A DNA stretch of 64,000 nucleotides from positions 1-64,000 of the forward strand of contig NZ_BAABDH010000015.1 in NCBI RefSeq assembly GCF_039539525.1, in the 5' to 3' direction. This stretch comes from Hymenobacter algoricola. Lineage in GTDB: Bacteria; Bacteroidota; Bacteroidia; Cytophagales; Hymenobacteraceae. The notes beneath the pieces are model-generated. The model was not told where the DNA came from. It was given only the letters and a program-made list of their open reading frames with translations, and searched no databases. Position numbers and translations under genes: made by a program. Below are positions 1 through 7,463 of this stretch, one piece after another (within the stretch, counting starts at the first letter, position 1; each line of letters opens with the position of its first letter).

Positions 1-1
1 A

Positions 2-79
2 TGTGAATTTCGCTTCAACCATCGCTACGAAAACGTGTATAAAGTCTTGCTCAAAGAACTTCGCCAACGGCCCCTCTAA
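2..79 (+). pseudogene. C-terminal tail of a transposase, probably IS1595/ISXO2 type
   Basis: The left edge opens inside a reading frame of about 25 codons ending at TAA (77-79). The visible peptide contains EFRFNHRYENVYK followed by LLKELRQRPL. This resembles the extreme C-terminus of IS1595-family (ISXO2-like) DDE transposases, where an FRFN-type motif precedes the end. The upstream part lies outside the window, so I cannot tell whether the element is intact. The family call rests on one short motif from memory, and another IS family is possible. Confidence 0.5.
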
Positions 80-80
80 G

Positions 81-102
81 CTCGATTTGCTTCCTAAGCC
101 CC
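81..102. mobile_element. Candidate right terminal inverted repeat of the insertion sequence
   Basis: Directly after the transposase stop lies a stretch ending in CCTAAGCCCC. Read inward on the other strand it begins GGGGCTTAGG, the G-rich kind of end expected of IS1595-type elements. The matching left end is outside the window, so the boundary is an inference. Confidence 0.3.
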
Positions 103-195
103 TTGCTTTTTAAGCATATAAAGCCATTTTGCTAGCTTGTTGCTCGTTTTGGCAATCTGAAATTAATTTTTCAACTAATAAAAATAGCAAGTAAA

Positions 196-456
196 ATGAG
201 CCAGTTTCTACCTGATGAAGAATCCATGACCGAGATTTTTGGAGCCCATATGGCACGGGGAATGCGGTTTGAATTTGAGCCGGCGCCTTACTTCCATGGC
301 TATGCCCTGAAGGTGCGGATGGGCGCGGGCAGTGACGTGGTGCCCATGCTGCCATTGCCGGAGGACGAGATGCAGACACCGGAGGATGCCCGAGCCTGGC
401 TGGAGCATTTGCGGGACACGATGATGGGCCGGTTTATGAGGACTATTGAGCTATAG
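196..456 (+). CDS. Small hypothetical protein (86 aa)
   Basis: The ATG at 196 opens an 86-residue frame with typical local codon use. The product is acidic in its N-terminal and central parts, has no signal peptide or membrane segment, and ends in a predicted helix rich in Met and Arg. I do not recognise a family. It lies between the insertion-sequence end and a convergent phosphoesterase gene, so it may be cargo of the accessory region. Confidence 0.45.
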   Translation: MSQFLPDEESMTEIFGAHMARGMRFEFEPAPYFHGYALKVRMGAGSDVVPMLPLPEDEMQTPEDARAWLEHLRDTMMGRFMRTIEL

Positions 457-517
457 CGGCACACAGCTCCTCGACTAATATTCCTAAAATAGCCCGCCCG
501 GGAACGAGCCGGGCGTG

Positions 518-1246
518 CTATTTTGTGAGCTGCAGCGTCAGGAACTCGTCGGGGCTGTGGTCGTGGCAGTCGGCGACAATAAAACCGGTCTGGGTGGCTT
601 CGTTGATTTCAGAATGAATGTGCGGCTGAGGCGTGTGGCCCACCACCTGGATCAGGCGGGGCAGTAGGCCCCGGCTCAGGTGCACGGGGCGCACCCACAG
701 GGGGCCGTCGACCCGGTCGCGCCCACCGTTATAGCCGGACACCTGCCAAAGCAGCTGCCGGCCCTGCTCTGACGCCAGCAACTGGTTGAGGGTGTCGGCT
801 ATGTTGTCGGGTCGGGCATGGTGGCCCACCAAAAGACGAATAGCCAGCCGATTAGACTCCAGCCACATATCGGAGACACCGGCGTGGGTGAACAAGTAGG
901 ACCCGGCCTGCCACGCCACCTGAAACAGGGCTTGGTGCGTTTTGAACAGGATATGCAGCGCCGGGGCCAGCTGGGGGCGGAAGCCTGAGCACTGGAAAGC
1001 GGGGTAGAACAGATAGGGGAAGCAATGATTGCCCAGCAGCAGGATGACCCGCTCGGGCTCCCGTTCGCGCAGCAGCAGCACATCGATGAAGTTGTCGAGC
1101 ATGGGCTGGTCGGCAACAGTGAAGCTGTCGAGGTAGTCCCCGAGGAATATTACCCGGTCAGTCGCGGCGGCGGCGGCTAGGAAGTCTGCCACCGGCTGGC
1201 GCCAGTTGGTGCGGCCGTGAAGATCGGGGACGACGAGGATGCGCAT
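518..1246 (-). CDS. Calcineurin-like metallophosphoesterase
   Basis: This is a 242-residue protein of the calcineurin-like phosphoesterase superfamily, the fold of diadenosine tetraphosphatases and PPP-type phosphatases. The metal-binding motifs appear in order: DLHGR near the N-terminus, GDYLD, GNH, THAG in the second half, and GHTPQPH near the C-terminus. The ATG at 1246 is chosen because it puts the first metal motif at residues 8-12, as in the family. An upstream in-frame ATG at 1288 would add 14 residues and run into a perfect inverted repeat. The substrate cannot be read from sequence; nucleotide or protein phosphoester hydrolysis is the family role. Confidence 0.8.
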   Translation of the reverse strand: MRILVVPDLHGRTNWRQPVADFLAAAAATDRVIFLGDYLDSFTVADQPMLDNFIDVLLLREREPERVILLLGNHCFPYLFYPAFQCSGFRPQLAPALHILFKTHQALFQVAWQAGSYLFTHAGVSDMWLESNRLAIRLLVGHHARPDNIADTLNQLLASEQGRQLLWQVSGYNGGRDRVDGPLWVRPVHLSRGLLPRLIQVVGHTPQPHIHSEINEATQTGFIVADCHDHSPDEFLTLQLTK

Positions 1247-1297
1247 AAGTCTGAGACCAGTATAGAGAATAAGGTACCGGGTGCCCACAGGTACAGT

Positions 1298-1355
1298 TTT
1301 TTGTGACGAAACAAATATGTCTCTGGGTCAAGACATATTTGTTTCGTCACAAAAA
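1298..1355. repeat. Perfect 25-bp inverted repeat with 8-bp loop
   Basis: The left arm (1298-1322) and right arm (1331-1355) are exact reverse complements, separated by 8 bases. Each arm holds GTGACGAAAC followed by AAATATGTCT, with flanking T and A tracts. It lies just upstream of the phosphoesterase start. On either strand it could act as a terminator-like hairpin because A/T tracts flank both sides, or as a palindromic operator. Confidence 0.8.
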
Positions 1356-1409
1356 GCGGCTTAATAGCCTGAAAAAGCAATTTTTATGGCAAGAGCTTTC
1401 ATTAATCTA

Positions 1410-1468
1410 TCGTCATCCTTTCGTCATTCCGCCGTTGACGAAAGGATGACGAAAGGATGACGAAAGGG
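1410..1468. repeat. TGACGAAAGG direct repeats at 11-bp spacing plus inverted copies
   Basis: TGACGAAAGG occurs at 1436-1445, 1447-1456 and 1458-1467, an 11-bp period close to one DNA turn. Inverted copies (CCTTTCGTCA at 1417-1426 and a partial one at 1410-1416) precede them. The core TGACGAAA also occurs in the palindrome at 1298-1355. This looks like a protein-binding cluster in the gap before the AlbA_2 gene; the binding protein is unknown. Confidence 0.65.
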
Positions 1469-1695
1469 CCAGATGCAAGCGGAATGTCAGTGAATCATTG
1501 ACTAGCACTCAGACGCACAAGTTGCCGTAGCTCCATCTGCTTCAGGAATGTGGATAACTTTATCCTGTGCAAGTCACTTATGAATGGCTATGCTATTTAC
1601 AGGCTTTATCTTCAGCTAAAGAGGCGTAAATTTGCTTGCTGACGCGCTTTTCTTATGAAGCGCTATGAAGCAAAACGCGTAGCAAGTCCAATTTC

Positions 1696-3153
1696 GTGTA
1701 CGAAGACCAGTCTCCTCTCCGCAGCCTCCTCGACCGTCTCCTCAAGCTGGGAGAGCGGGAATGGGTTGAGTTTAAAGTAAACAACACCAACCCCGATGAA
1801 ATCGGCAAGCGCCTCTCGGCCCTGGCTAACGGAGCCCGGCTACACGGACGGGAATGCGGCTATCTGGTGTTTGGGGTGCAGGATGCGCCGATTGCTGTCG
1901 TGGGGACGGATTTCAGCCCCCGTACCGCCAAGAAGGGCAACGAGGACCTGGAAATGTGGCTGAGCCGGATGCTGGAGCCACGCATTGACTTCCGAATTGC
2001 GGAGTTCGAGTACGATGGCCACGCTATGGTTATGTTGGAGGTGCCGGCCGCCGAAGACCGGCCGGTGCGCTTTCAGAACGAAGCCTACATCCGCGTTAAC
2101 AGCATTACCAAGCCCCTGCGCGAATACCCCGATAAGGAGCGCAAGCTTTGGCACACGCCCGCTCGGCAGGTATTCGAGAAGGGGGAAGCCGCCGGCCAGC
2201 TCAGCGCCGACGAAGTCGTTCAGCGCCTCGACGTGCAGGCTTACTTTGAGCTGCTGGAGCAGCCTCTGCCCCACACCCAGGCGGCCATCCTTGACAAGCT
2301 CATGCACCAGAAGCTCGTAACCAAGCGCGCCGGCAGCTACGGTATCACGAACCTGGGGGCCATTCTATTCGCACGCCGGCTGGCTGACTTTGAGGGCCTG
2401 GAGCGCAAGTCCGTGCGGGTAATCGTATACGACGGACCCAGCAAACGCAGCAAGACCCTGCGCGAACAGCCCGGCGTGAGAGGCTACGCCGCCGGCTTCA
2501 AAGGGCTAATAGAGTGGATCAATAGTCAGCTCCCGGCCAACGAGCTCATTGGGCAGGCGCTCCGCCAGGAAGTGCGGCTCTATCCGGAGCTGGCCATCCG
2601 CGAACTGGTGGCCAACGCCCTGGTACACCAGGATTTTGCGCTGACGGGAACCGGCCCGCTGGTTGAAATCTACTCGGACCGCATCGAAATTACCAACCCC
2701 GGCCTGCCCATTATCGACCCTCTGCGTTTCATTGACGAAAACCAGTCGCGCAACGAGCAGCTGGCTTCGCTGATGCGCCTGGCACACATCTGCGAGGAAC
2801 GCGGCAGTGGCATTGATAAGGCAGTGGGAGAAGTGGAGCTTTATCAATTACCGCCGCTGGAATTTCTGCCCACCGAGAAGCACACCAAAGTGGTGCTGTT
2901 TGCTCCCCGCCCCCTGGAGAAGATGGATAAAGGCGAGCGGGTGCAGGCCGCCTACCAGCACTGCTGCCTGCTCTACGTTATGCGCCAGAAGATGACCAAC
3001 CAAACCCTGCGCACCCGCCTCAACATTGCCGATGAGGCCTACAGCACCGCCACGCGCATCCTCAACGATGCCCTGGCAGCTAAGCTCATCAAATACGACG
3101 AGCCCGAAGGCTCGTCACGCAAGCACGCCCGCTACATTCCCTTCTGGGCATAG
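1696..3153 (+). CDS. AlbA_2 (Schlafen-type) domain ATP-binding protein
   Basis: This 485-residue protein belongs to the COG2865-like group, often misnamed RecG-like or transcriptional regulator. The N-terminal AlbA_2 domain (about residues 10-130) has the signature EWVEFK, followed by ALANG, YLVFGV and YIRVNS. The middle holds an ATP-binding-like region with RELVANALVHQDF and VEIYSDRIEITNPG (about residues 300-340), as in GHKL-type HATPase_c_4 domains. A winged-helix-like C-terminus follows. The start is GTG at 1696, because an in-frame TGA lies 30 bases upstream. It follows the repeat cluster and converges on the phage-like operon. AlbA_2 proteins bind nucleic acid and some act in phage defence; a defence role here is inference. 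Confidence 0.8.
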   Translation: MYEDQSPLRSLLDRLLKLGEREWVEFKVNNTNPDEIGKRLSALANGARLHGRECGYLVFGVQDAPIAVVGTDFSPRTAKKGNEDLEMWLSRMLEPRIDFRIAEFEYDGHAMVMLEVPAAEDRPVRFQNEAYIRVNSITKPLREYPDKERKLWHTPARQVFEKGEAAGQLSADEVVQRLDVQAYFELLEQPLPHTQAAILDKLMHQKLVTKRAGSYGITNLGAILFARRLADFEGLERKSVRVIVYDGPSKRSKTLREQPGVRGYAAGFKGLIEWINSQLPANELIGQALRQEVRLYPELAIRELVANALVHQDFALTGTGPLVEIYSDRIEITNPGLPIIDPLRFIDENQSRNEQLASLMRLAHICEERGSGIDKAVGEVELYQLPPLEFLPTEKHTKVVLFAPRPLEKMDKGERVQAAYQHCCLLYVMRQKMTNQTLRTRLNIADEAYSTATRILNDALAAKLIKYDEPEGSSRKHARYIPFWA

Positions 3154-3191
3154 GCTGAACGAGACATAATGATGCGGATACCTGGGCCTGC

Positions 3192-4046
3192 TCATGCGGT
3201 ATTGGGTCGATATTTCTCGGCCAGGCGGCGGTCTTCGGTGCGGTGGCGGGCGTTGATCTGCTTGTGGGCCTCGGGGCTGGGCTGCCAGTCGGACCGCGGG
3301 TTGCGGTGGGTAGCGGCGGTGGTTTCGGCGCGCAGCTGCTCAGCCTGTTCAGAGGTGAGGAGGCCACGCTTTTCCTTCTGGCTGATGATGGTGAGGCGCT
3401 GGCGGATGTGCTCGGCGTTGGGGTGGTCGTCGGGGATGCGGCGGGCCAGGCCCTGGGTCAGCTGCGGGGCTACCTGCTGGAGTTGAGCTAATTCCTGCTG
3501 CTGGTTGCTGGTCTGACTGGCTTTCTGGTCGAGGTGCTGCTGTTCGAGGCGTTCGGCTTTGCGGTTGAAATACTCCTGCAGCAGCGCGTAGATGCGGGAC
3601 GGGTCGAGGGATTGATAGAATTTGCTCCCACGGGTGCGGGCTTCCTTCAGGGCCAGGATGATGTCCTTGAGGCTGTCGTGGGTGTAGGTGTGGGCGAGAG
3701 TATCGGCCATTTCCAGGATGTCGGCCGCGTCGGGCTTGTCGGGCACGCGCAGCGAGTCCATGAATGCCCGCAGGATGATAACCACCAGCTTGACCAGCAC
3801 GGCCTCTCCTAACTGGCGGCGAAGCTGAAACAGCTTGGGCGCCTGCGCGGCCTGGGCGGGTGTCAGGCCCACGGACAGCTCGGCCAGCAGGGCACGGGCT
3901 TCGGGGTTGGGCGTGCCGGCCAGCTCACGAATCGTACTTGGAGCGGTAGCCAGTGCGAGCAAAGAGTGTTCCGGCGTCGGTGGACGCAGCGCCGGGCTGG
4001 TAGGCACTGATGCCGGGGGCCAGTTTGAGGCGGTTATCGTGAGCAT
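3192..4046 (-). CDS. Phage-type helical protein, DUF6633-like
   Basis: This protein of about 284 residues is the last gene of the phage-like minus-strand operon. The central part (DILEMADTLAH, then IILALKEARTRG, KFYQSLDPSRIYALLQEY) follows the pattern of a phage/prophage family of Bacteroidota in which a short helical region precedes YGKLYGRLD-like residues. That resemblance is recalled, not searched. The C-terminal third is Gln- and Glu-rich, probably coiled, and ends basic. The start is uncertain: ATG at 4046 overlaps the upstream gene by 122 bases, and the frame remains open to 4175. A later non-ATG start or a frameshift fusion with the upstream gene are alternatives. Confidence 0.6.
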   Translation of the reverse strand: MLTITASNWPPASVPTSPALRPPTPEHSLLALATAPSTIRELAGTPNPEARALLAELSVGLTPAQAAQAPKLFQLRRQLGEAVLVKLVVIILRAFMDSLRVPDKPDAADILEMADTLAHTYTHDSLKDIILALKEARTRGSKFYQSLDPSRIYALLQEYFNRKAERLEQQHLDQKASQTSNQQQELAQLQQVAPQLTQGLARRIPDDHPNAEHIRQRLTIISQKEKRGLLTSEQAEQLRAETTAATHRNPRSDWQPSPEAHKQINARHRTEDRRLAEKYRPNTA

Positions 4047-4914
4047 CGTTGAGGAAGAATTGAATGGCGGTGGCGTGCCAGTCGCGGCGGCGGGGCGGGT
4101 GGCCCTTCTGCCGCCAGGCGCTGATGCGGGCGTGGTAGTAGCGTAGGTCAGCCAGCGCGTAGTCGGTACCTTCAAAAGCAGTGGCGAAGTCGTCGTAGCT
4201 GGCTAATTCAGATTCCATGAATGGCACCTCGGGACGGCGTGCGTGGCTAGGGCCTACCCTCTTTTTCTTTGGCGCGCCCCGCTCTAGTCGCGGCGTCTTT
4301 TTCTGGGTTTCACCTGCGCCATTGGTCGGATTTGTCAGATCAGATGAATCGTCATCACCTGAAAGCTCTTCGTCCGGCCAAATCTGCCCCTCTTTTTTTT
4401 TCGGTCCGCCGCTGCCGTTTTGATGTAGATGTTTACTACTACAATCTGTTTTATTCTCTATAAGGAGTACCGGGGGCACTTCTGCCCTTGGTGAGTCTTT
4501 TACCGGGGCCACTTTCGCCCCTGATAACCGGGAGGTATCGGGAGCATTTTTGCCCGTGGTAGAAGGTGATTTATCGGGGGCGTTTTCGCTCCTGGTAGAG
4601 CGGTTTACTTCGGGCACTTCTGCCCCCGATGCGTCGGTCAGGAAACAGCGGCTGGGCTGGTGCCGGGAGATGCTGGGCTGGTAGGTGAGCAGGCCCCATG
4701 CTTCCAGGTCGCGCAGGGCAGCGCGGTAGGTACGCTCGTTACCAATGTGGGCTACCTGCATGATGGTCTGGTGGTGCAGATCTATTCCAGGGGCAAAATG
4801 GCTGGCGTTCCACTGGAAGAACAGTGCCCAGTAGAGGCTGACGTGGTGGGGCGTGGCGGCGGGCTGGCGGCTCAACTGCTCATGGATGGCGCGGGTGTGG
4901 CAGATGTAGTTCAC
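3925..4914 (-). CDS. Phage-like replication/helix-turn-helix protein
   Basis: This is a 329-residue protein. The first 90 residues look like a winged-helix initiator or DnaD-like N-terminus: a short helix, a WALFFQWN-type helix, then RTYRAALRDLEAWGLL and a beta-hairpin. A long low-complexity linker rich in Pro, Ser and Asp follows, with two basic patches (GGPKKK, PKKKR). The C-terminal part (from about residue 245) has a second small helical domain. Proteins of this layout occur in Bacteroidota prophages next to replication genes. It is 12 bases from the upstream gene and overlaps the downstream one. A role in replication initiation is inferred from layout. Confidence 0.6.
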   Translation of the reverse strand: MNYICHTRAIHEQLSRQPAATPHHVSLYWALFFQWNASHFAPGIDLHHQTIMQVAHIGNERTYRAALRDLEAWGLLTYQPSISRHQPSRCFLTDASGAEVPEVNRSTRSENAPDKSPSTTGKNAPDTSRLSGAKVAPVKDSPRAEVPPVLLIENKTDCSSKHLHQNGSGGPKKKEGQIWPDEELSGDDDSSDLTNPTNGAGETQKKTPRLERGAPKKKRVGPSHARRPEVPFMESELASYDDFATAFEGTDYALADLRYYHARISAWRQKGHPPRRRDWHATAIQFFLNDAHDNRLKLAPGISAYQPGAASTDAGTLFARTGYRSKYDS

Positions 4915-4926
4915 AAGCCGGCGGCG

Positions 4927-5508
4927 TTAGGCGCCGACTCCCAACTGCGGCACTGCGGTGGGCGAATCGAACAGGTCCAATTGGCAGTGCTCAGTGCATT
5001 TGCCTCGTAGCGCAGCCTCAACTTCAGTTAAAGCGTCAAGGACGGCCGTGTCGAGCAGGCCCGCATAGCTGTAGGCTTGGCTGGTTTCATCGTCGTAAGC
5101 GACGTAGGGGCTCGTGAGGTTGAGAATCTTGCCGCCACTGAGCATGCGTTGGCCAATGAGCGTAACCCCGCCGCCGCCCTGGCCGATGCTCAGGCCGGTA
5201 ACGGTGAACTGGTCGAAGTGCGTGGGTAAAGCTTCGGCCGGGTCCTCAGGCCAGTAGGTGGGAGTTTCGGTCAGCTGCTCGGTCAGCAGGCACAGGTGGG
5301 GCACCAGGCGGCTGAAGGCGTGCAGCAGGTCGGGGTGAACCAGCTCGTGCGCGGTGAGCGTGAAGGCGCGGGGTGGGGCCTCGTCGGTGCGCTGCTCCGT
5401 GAATTCGCAGGCGAGCTGCTGATTTTTGATTTTGGCCTTCTGGATACGGATGACGGACGGCGTGGCTGGCGCGTCGGGGCCGACGATGGGGGCAAGCTGG
5501 GTAGTCAT
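4927..5508 (-). CDS. Conserved phage/prophage hypothetical protein (193 aa)
   Basis: This resembles a conserved protein family found in Bacteroidota prophages and conjugative elements: an N-terminal beta segment (IRIQKAKIKNQQL), a central helix with LLHAFSRLVPHLCLLTEQL, then FTVTGLSIG, VTLIGQR and KILNLTSPYV, and a C-terminal helical section. The function is unknown. It has no signal peptide or membrane segment. It sits 9 bases from the upstream HTH gene and 12 bases from the downstream gene, inside the operon. Confidence 0.6.
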   Translation of the reverse strand: MTTQLAPIVGPDAPATPSVIRIQKAKIKNQQLACEFTEQRTDEAPPRAFTLTAHELVHPDLLHAFSRLVPHLCLLTEQLTETPTYWPEDPAEALPTHFDQFTVTGLSIGQGGGGVTLIGQRMLSGGKILNLTSPYVAYDDETSQAYSYAGLLDTAVLDALTEVEAALRGKCTEHCQLDLFDSPTAVPQLGVGA

Positions 5509-5517
5509 AAAGAAGTT

Positions 5518-5820
5518 CTAGTTGGGTAAGGGGCCGTCCAGCGGGCGGCGGTTGTAGCGGGTGAGGTAGCGGGTGAGCTCGGAGAGCCGAAAGCCCCACT
5601 CCTTTTCATTGATATGCAAACCCTGCAGGCGGCCCTGGCGGCGGGCATTGCGGACGCCTTCGGGCTTGAGCCGTAGGTAGAGAGCAGCCTCGCGCACGGT
5701 GAGGATGCGGTCGGGTGGAGCGGCTGGGGTGCTGAGTTTTTCCACCTCAGTCCGGAGGCGGGCCACTTCATTGAGGAGGCCGTTCCACTCGGCCTCGGAA
5801 ACCAGGATAACAGCTTGCAT
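5518..5820 (-). CDS. Excisionase-like helix-turn-helix protein
   Basis: This 100-residue DNA-binding protein of the MerR/excisionase HTH_17 type has a short N-terminal strand (MQAVILVSEAEW), a coiled segment (LLNEVARLRTEVEKL), then an HTH (TVREAALYLRLKPEGVRNAR) and a wing ending in WGFRLSEL. The ATG at 5820 is preferred over an upstream ATG at 5922, because it gives the same N-terminus as the paralogue at 6808-7095. The two paralogues flank the methyltransferase gene. It probably regulates or processes the element. Confidence 0.7.
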   Translation of the reverse strand: MQAVILVSEAEWNGLLNEVARLRTEVEKLSTPAAPPDRILTVREAALYLRLKPEGVRNARRQGRLQGLHINEKEWGFRLSELTRYLTRYNRRPLDGPLPN

Positions 5821-5884
5821 CACAGCAGGGTAAAAGGTGGAGCAATACCCCGTTAACAAGCGAGCCAGCCGTTGGCATTTGCTT

Positions 5885-6811
5885 TCAGAGCGCCGCGGAA
5901 AGGCCGGCTTCGTAGTCGGCAACGAACTGAAAGAACCGGGTGGGAATCTGAGGTACCAGCGCGTTGCCGGCCGCTTTTATGGCGTGGCGGGCCCAGCCTT
6001 TCGGCTCCGGCGCATCTGCTGGCGCACCAGCTGCATCTGCGCTTCCGTCAGGTCGCACCAGTTGGGGGGAAACCCCATCAGCTCGAGCACGAAGCGGGGG
6101 TTGAGTGAGCTGCCAAGAACCGGGGCCGCTTGCTCCCGCGTCAGGGCCACGGCCAGGCCCCGGTAGGCACTTGGTCGTAAGCGGTTCAGACGGCTGGGGT
6201 AGGCCTGGGGATTCTGGGCATCGTTGGCTATGGGCGTGGGCAGCATCCTCACCAGCAGAGCCAGCGTAGGACGTTCCGCCGCCCCCGGTGACGGGCTGCG
6301 GTTGATACGGCCAGAGCCGGCGTCCACGGTCGTGGGTGTGGGCCAGAATCCAGACTCGCTCCCGCTGGTGCGGGGCACCGACACCGCAAGCCGGAATAAG
6401 CAGCGGCCAGACTTCATAACCTGCAGCTTCCAGGTCAGTGAGCACAGCGGCGAGGCCCAGGCGGATGTGGTGAGCAACATTTTCACCAAGGACCCAGCCG
6501 GGCCGCAATGCGTCAACAAGGCGGAGCATCTGCGGCCAGAGCGCACGGTCATCTGCCGCGCCGCGGCGCTTCCCGGCGGCGCTATAAGGCTGGCAGGGGT
6601 AGCCGCCGGAAATAATGTCAACTGGCGTGGGGTTGTGGACATCGTGAATGTCGAGGTACTGATGGGCGTGAGGAAAATGCCGGCGGCTGACGGCGTTGCA
6701 GAACGGGTCATTTTCGACCGTCCAGGTGGTTTGGATACCCGCCAGACGGGCCGCCAGCGGGAACCCGCCGATGCCGTTGAACAGCGCCCCGTGAGTGAGT
6801 TGCCGGCTCAT
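5885..6811 (-). CDS. Cytosine-5 DNA methyltransferase, target-recognition segment apparently out of frame
   Basis: The 308-residue frame carries C5-methyltransferase motifs: I (FNGIGGF, about residue 11), IV with the catalytic Cys in GYPCQP (Cys73), VI (GENV, about 109), VIII (QRERVW) and X (GNALVPQIP near the end). It should transfer a methyl group from SAM to cytosine C5. Between motifs VIII and X, roughly 6345 to 5977, the open frame has poor third-position GC. The frame one base over reads FWPTPTT, LPTPIANDAQN and LNPRFVLELMGFPPNW, typical of phage-type methyltransferases. So two compensating frameshifts appear to bracket the target-recognition region. Its ATGA start overlaps the preceding HTH gene. 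The enzyme may be inactive or altered in specificity. Confidence 0.75.
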   Translation of the reverse strand: MSRQLTHGALFNGIGGFPLAARLAGIQTTWTVENDPFCNAVSRRHFPHAHQYLDIHDVHNPTPVDIISGGYPCQPYSAAGKRRGAADDRALWPQMLRLVDALRPGWVLGENVAHHIRLGLAAVLTDLEAAGYEVWPLLIPACGVGAPHQRERVWILAHTHDRGRRLWPYQPQPVTGGGGTSYAGSAGEDAAHAHSQRCPESPGLPQPSEPLTTKCLPGPGRGPDAGASGPGSWQLTQPPLRARADGVSPQLVRPDGSADAAGAPADAPEPKGWARHAIKAAGNALVPQIPTRFFQFVADYEAGLSAAL

Positions 6812-7095
6812 GCGGCCGGGCGGTGGTAGCGGCGTGGGTAAGCATCGAGGGCGGAGCGGCGGAAGCCCCAGTCCTTATCGTTGAGGCGCACGCCGGGGAT
6901 GCGGCCCAGGCGGCGGGCCCGCCGCAAGGCCTCGGCGCATAGCCCGATGTAGGCAGCGGCCTGCTCGGTTGGCAGCACTTCATCCGGGGCAGTGTCCGAC
7001 GCGCTGGCTCTGTGCTGCTCGGCCGTTTCGAGTTTCTCCAGACGACCCAGAATCTGTTTCCATTCAGGCTCGGGAATGAGGACGACGGTCTGCAT
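6808..7095 (-). CDS. Excisionase-like helix-turn-helix protein (paralogue)
   Basis: This 95-residue protein is paralogous to the product of 5518-5820. Both share an N-terminal MQ-(A/T)V-IL(V/I)-type strand, a coiled segment, an HTH with PTEQAAAYIGLCAEALRRAR, GR(I/L)xG, and a C-terminal WGFRRSAL. It overlaps the methyltransferase start by four bases (ATGA), implying translational coupling. It is probably a DNA-binding regulator of the phage-like element. Confidence 0.7.
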   Translation of the reverse strand: MQTVVLIPEPEWKQILGRLEKLETAEQHRASASDTAPDEVLPTEQAAAYIGLCAEALRRARRLGRIPGVRLNDKDWGFRRSALDAYPRRYHRPAA

Positions 7096-7097
7096 GG

Positions 7098-7361
7098 CTA
7101 CTGCTCGGTTAGCTGGGCAATACGCTGCTGGATGATACGCTGCGCGGCCTTCTCCTGCTCGATAGTCTCCAGTAGTGCATTAACAATCACCGGAGTGCCG
7201 TAACCGCGCCGAATGACGCTGTGCAAGGTGCTGCGCGTGAAGCTATGACCCTGCTGCGTAAGCTTTTCCAGCGTGTCCTGCACAATAGTGGTCCTCGCCC
7301 CCAGCTGTCGGACCAGTTCATGAAGGGTGGAGGTTTTGCCGTTATTACGCGGTTGTTTCAT
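7098..7361 (-). CDS. Small helical protein, first gene of phage-like operon
   Basis: This 87-residue, mostly helical protein is rich in Gln, Thr and Arg. It contains a possible HTH (TRSTLHSVIRRGYGTPVIVNALL) and a C-terminal coiled helix. It is divergent from the S24 repressor and two bases from the next gene. By position it would be the first early gene under the repressor, in the place of a Cro-like or antirepressor protein, but I do not recognise the family. Confidence 0.55.
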   Translation of the reverse strand: MKQPRNNGKTSTLHELVRQLGARTTIVQDTLEKLTQQGHSFTRSTLHSVIRRGYGTPVIVNALLETIEQEKAAQRIIQQRIAQLTEQ

Positions 7362-7463
7362 GTTATTATGCGAAAAAAATGTATATTTGTCTTGTACCTG
7401 CTACAAAACAGTACACATATTACCATGCTTTTTGCATAAAAGAAAACCAAAACACGCCTAATA
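7362..7463. promoter_or_regulatory. Divergent control region between repressor and early operon
   Basis: This 102-bp AT-rich gap has several dyads. TTATGCGAAAA (from 7366) is mirrored by CTTTTTGCATAA (ending near 7440), and TGTAC / GTACA flank a 13-bp centre. A TATATTTG box (7382-7389) fits the TAnnTTTG promoter element for the repressor. The layout matches a CI/Cro-type switch, and operator assignment is inference. Confidence 0.45.
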
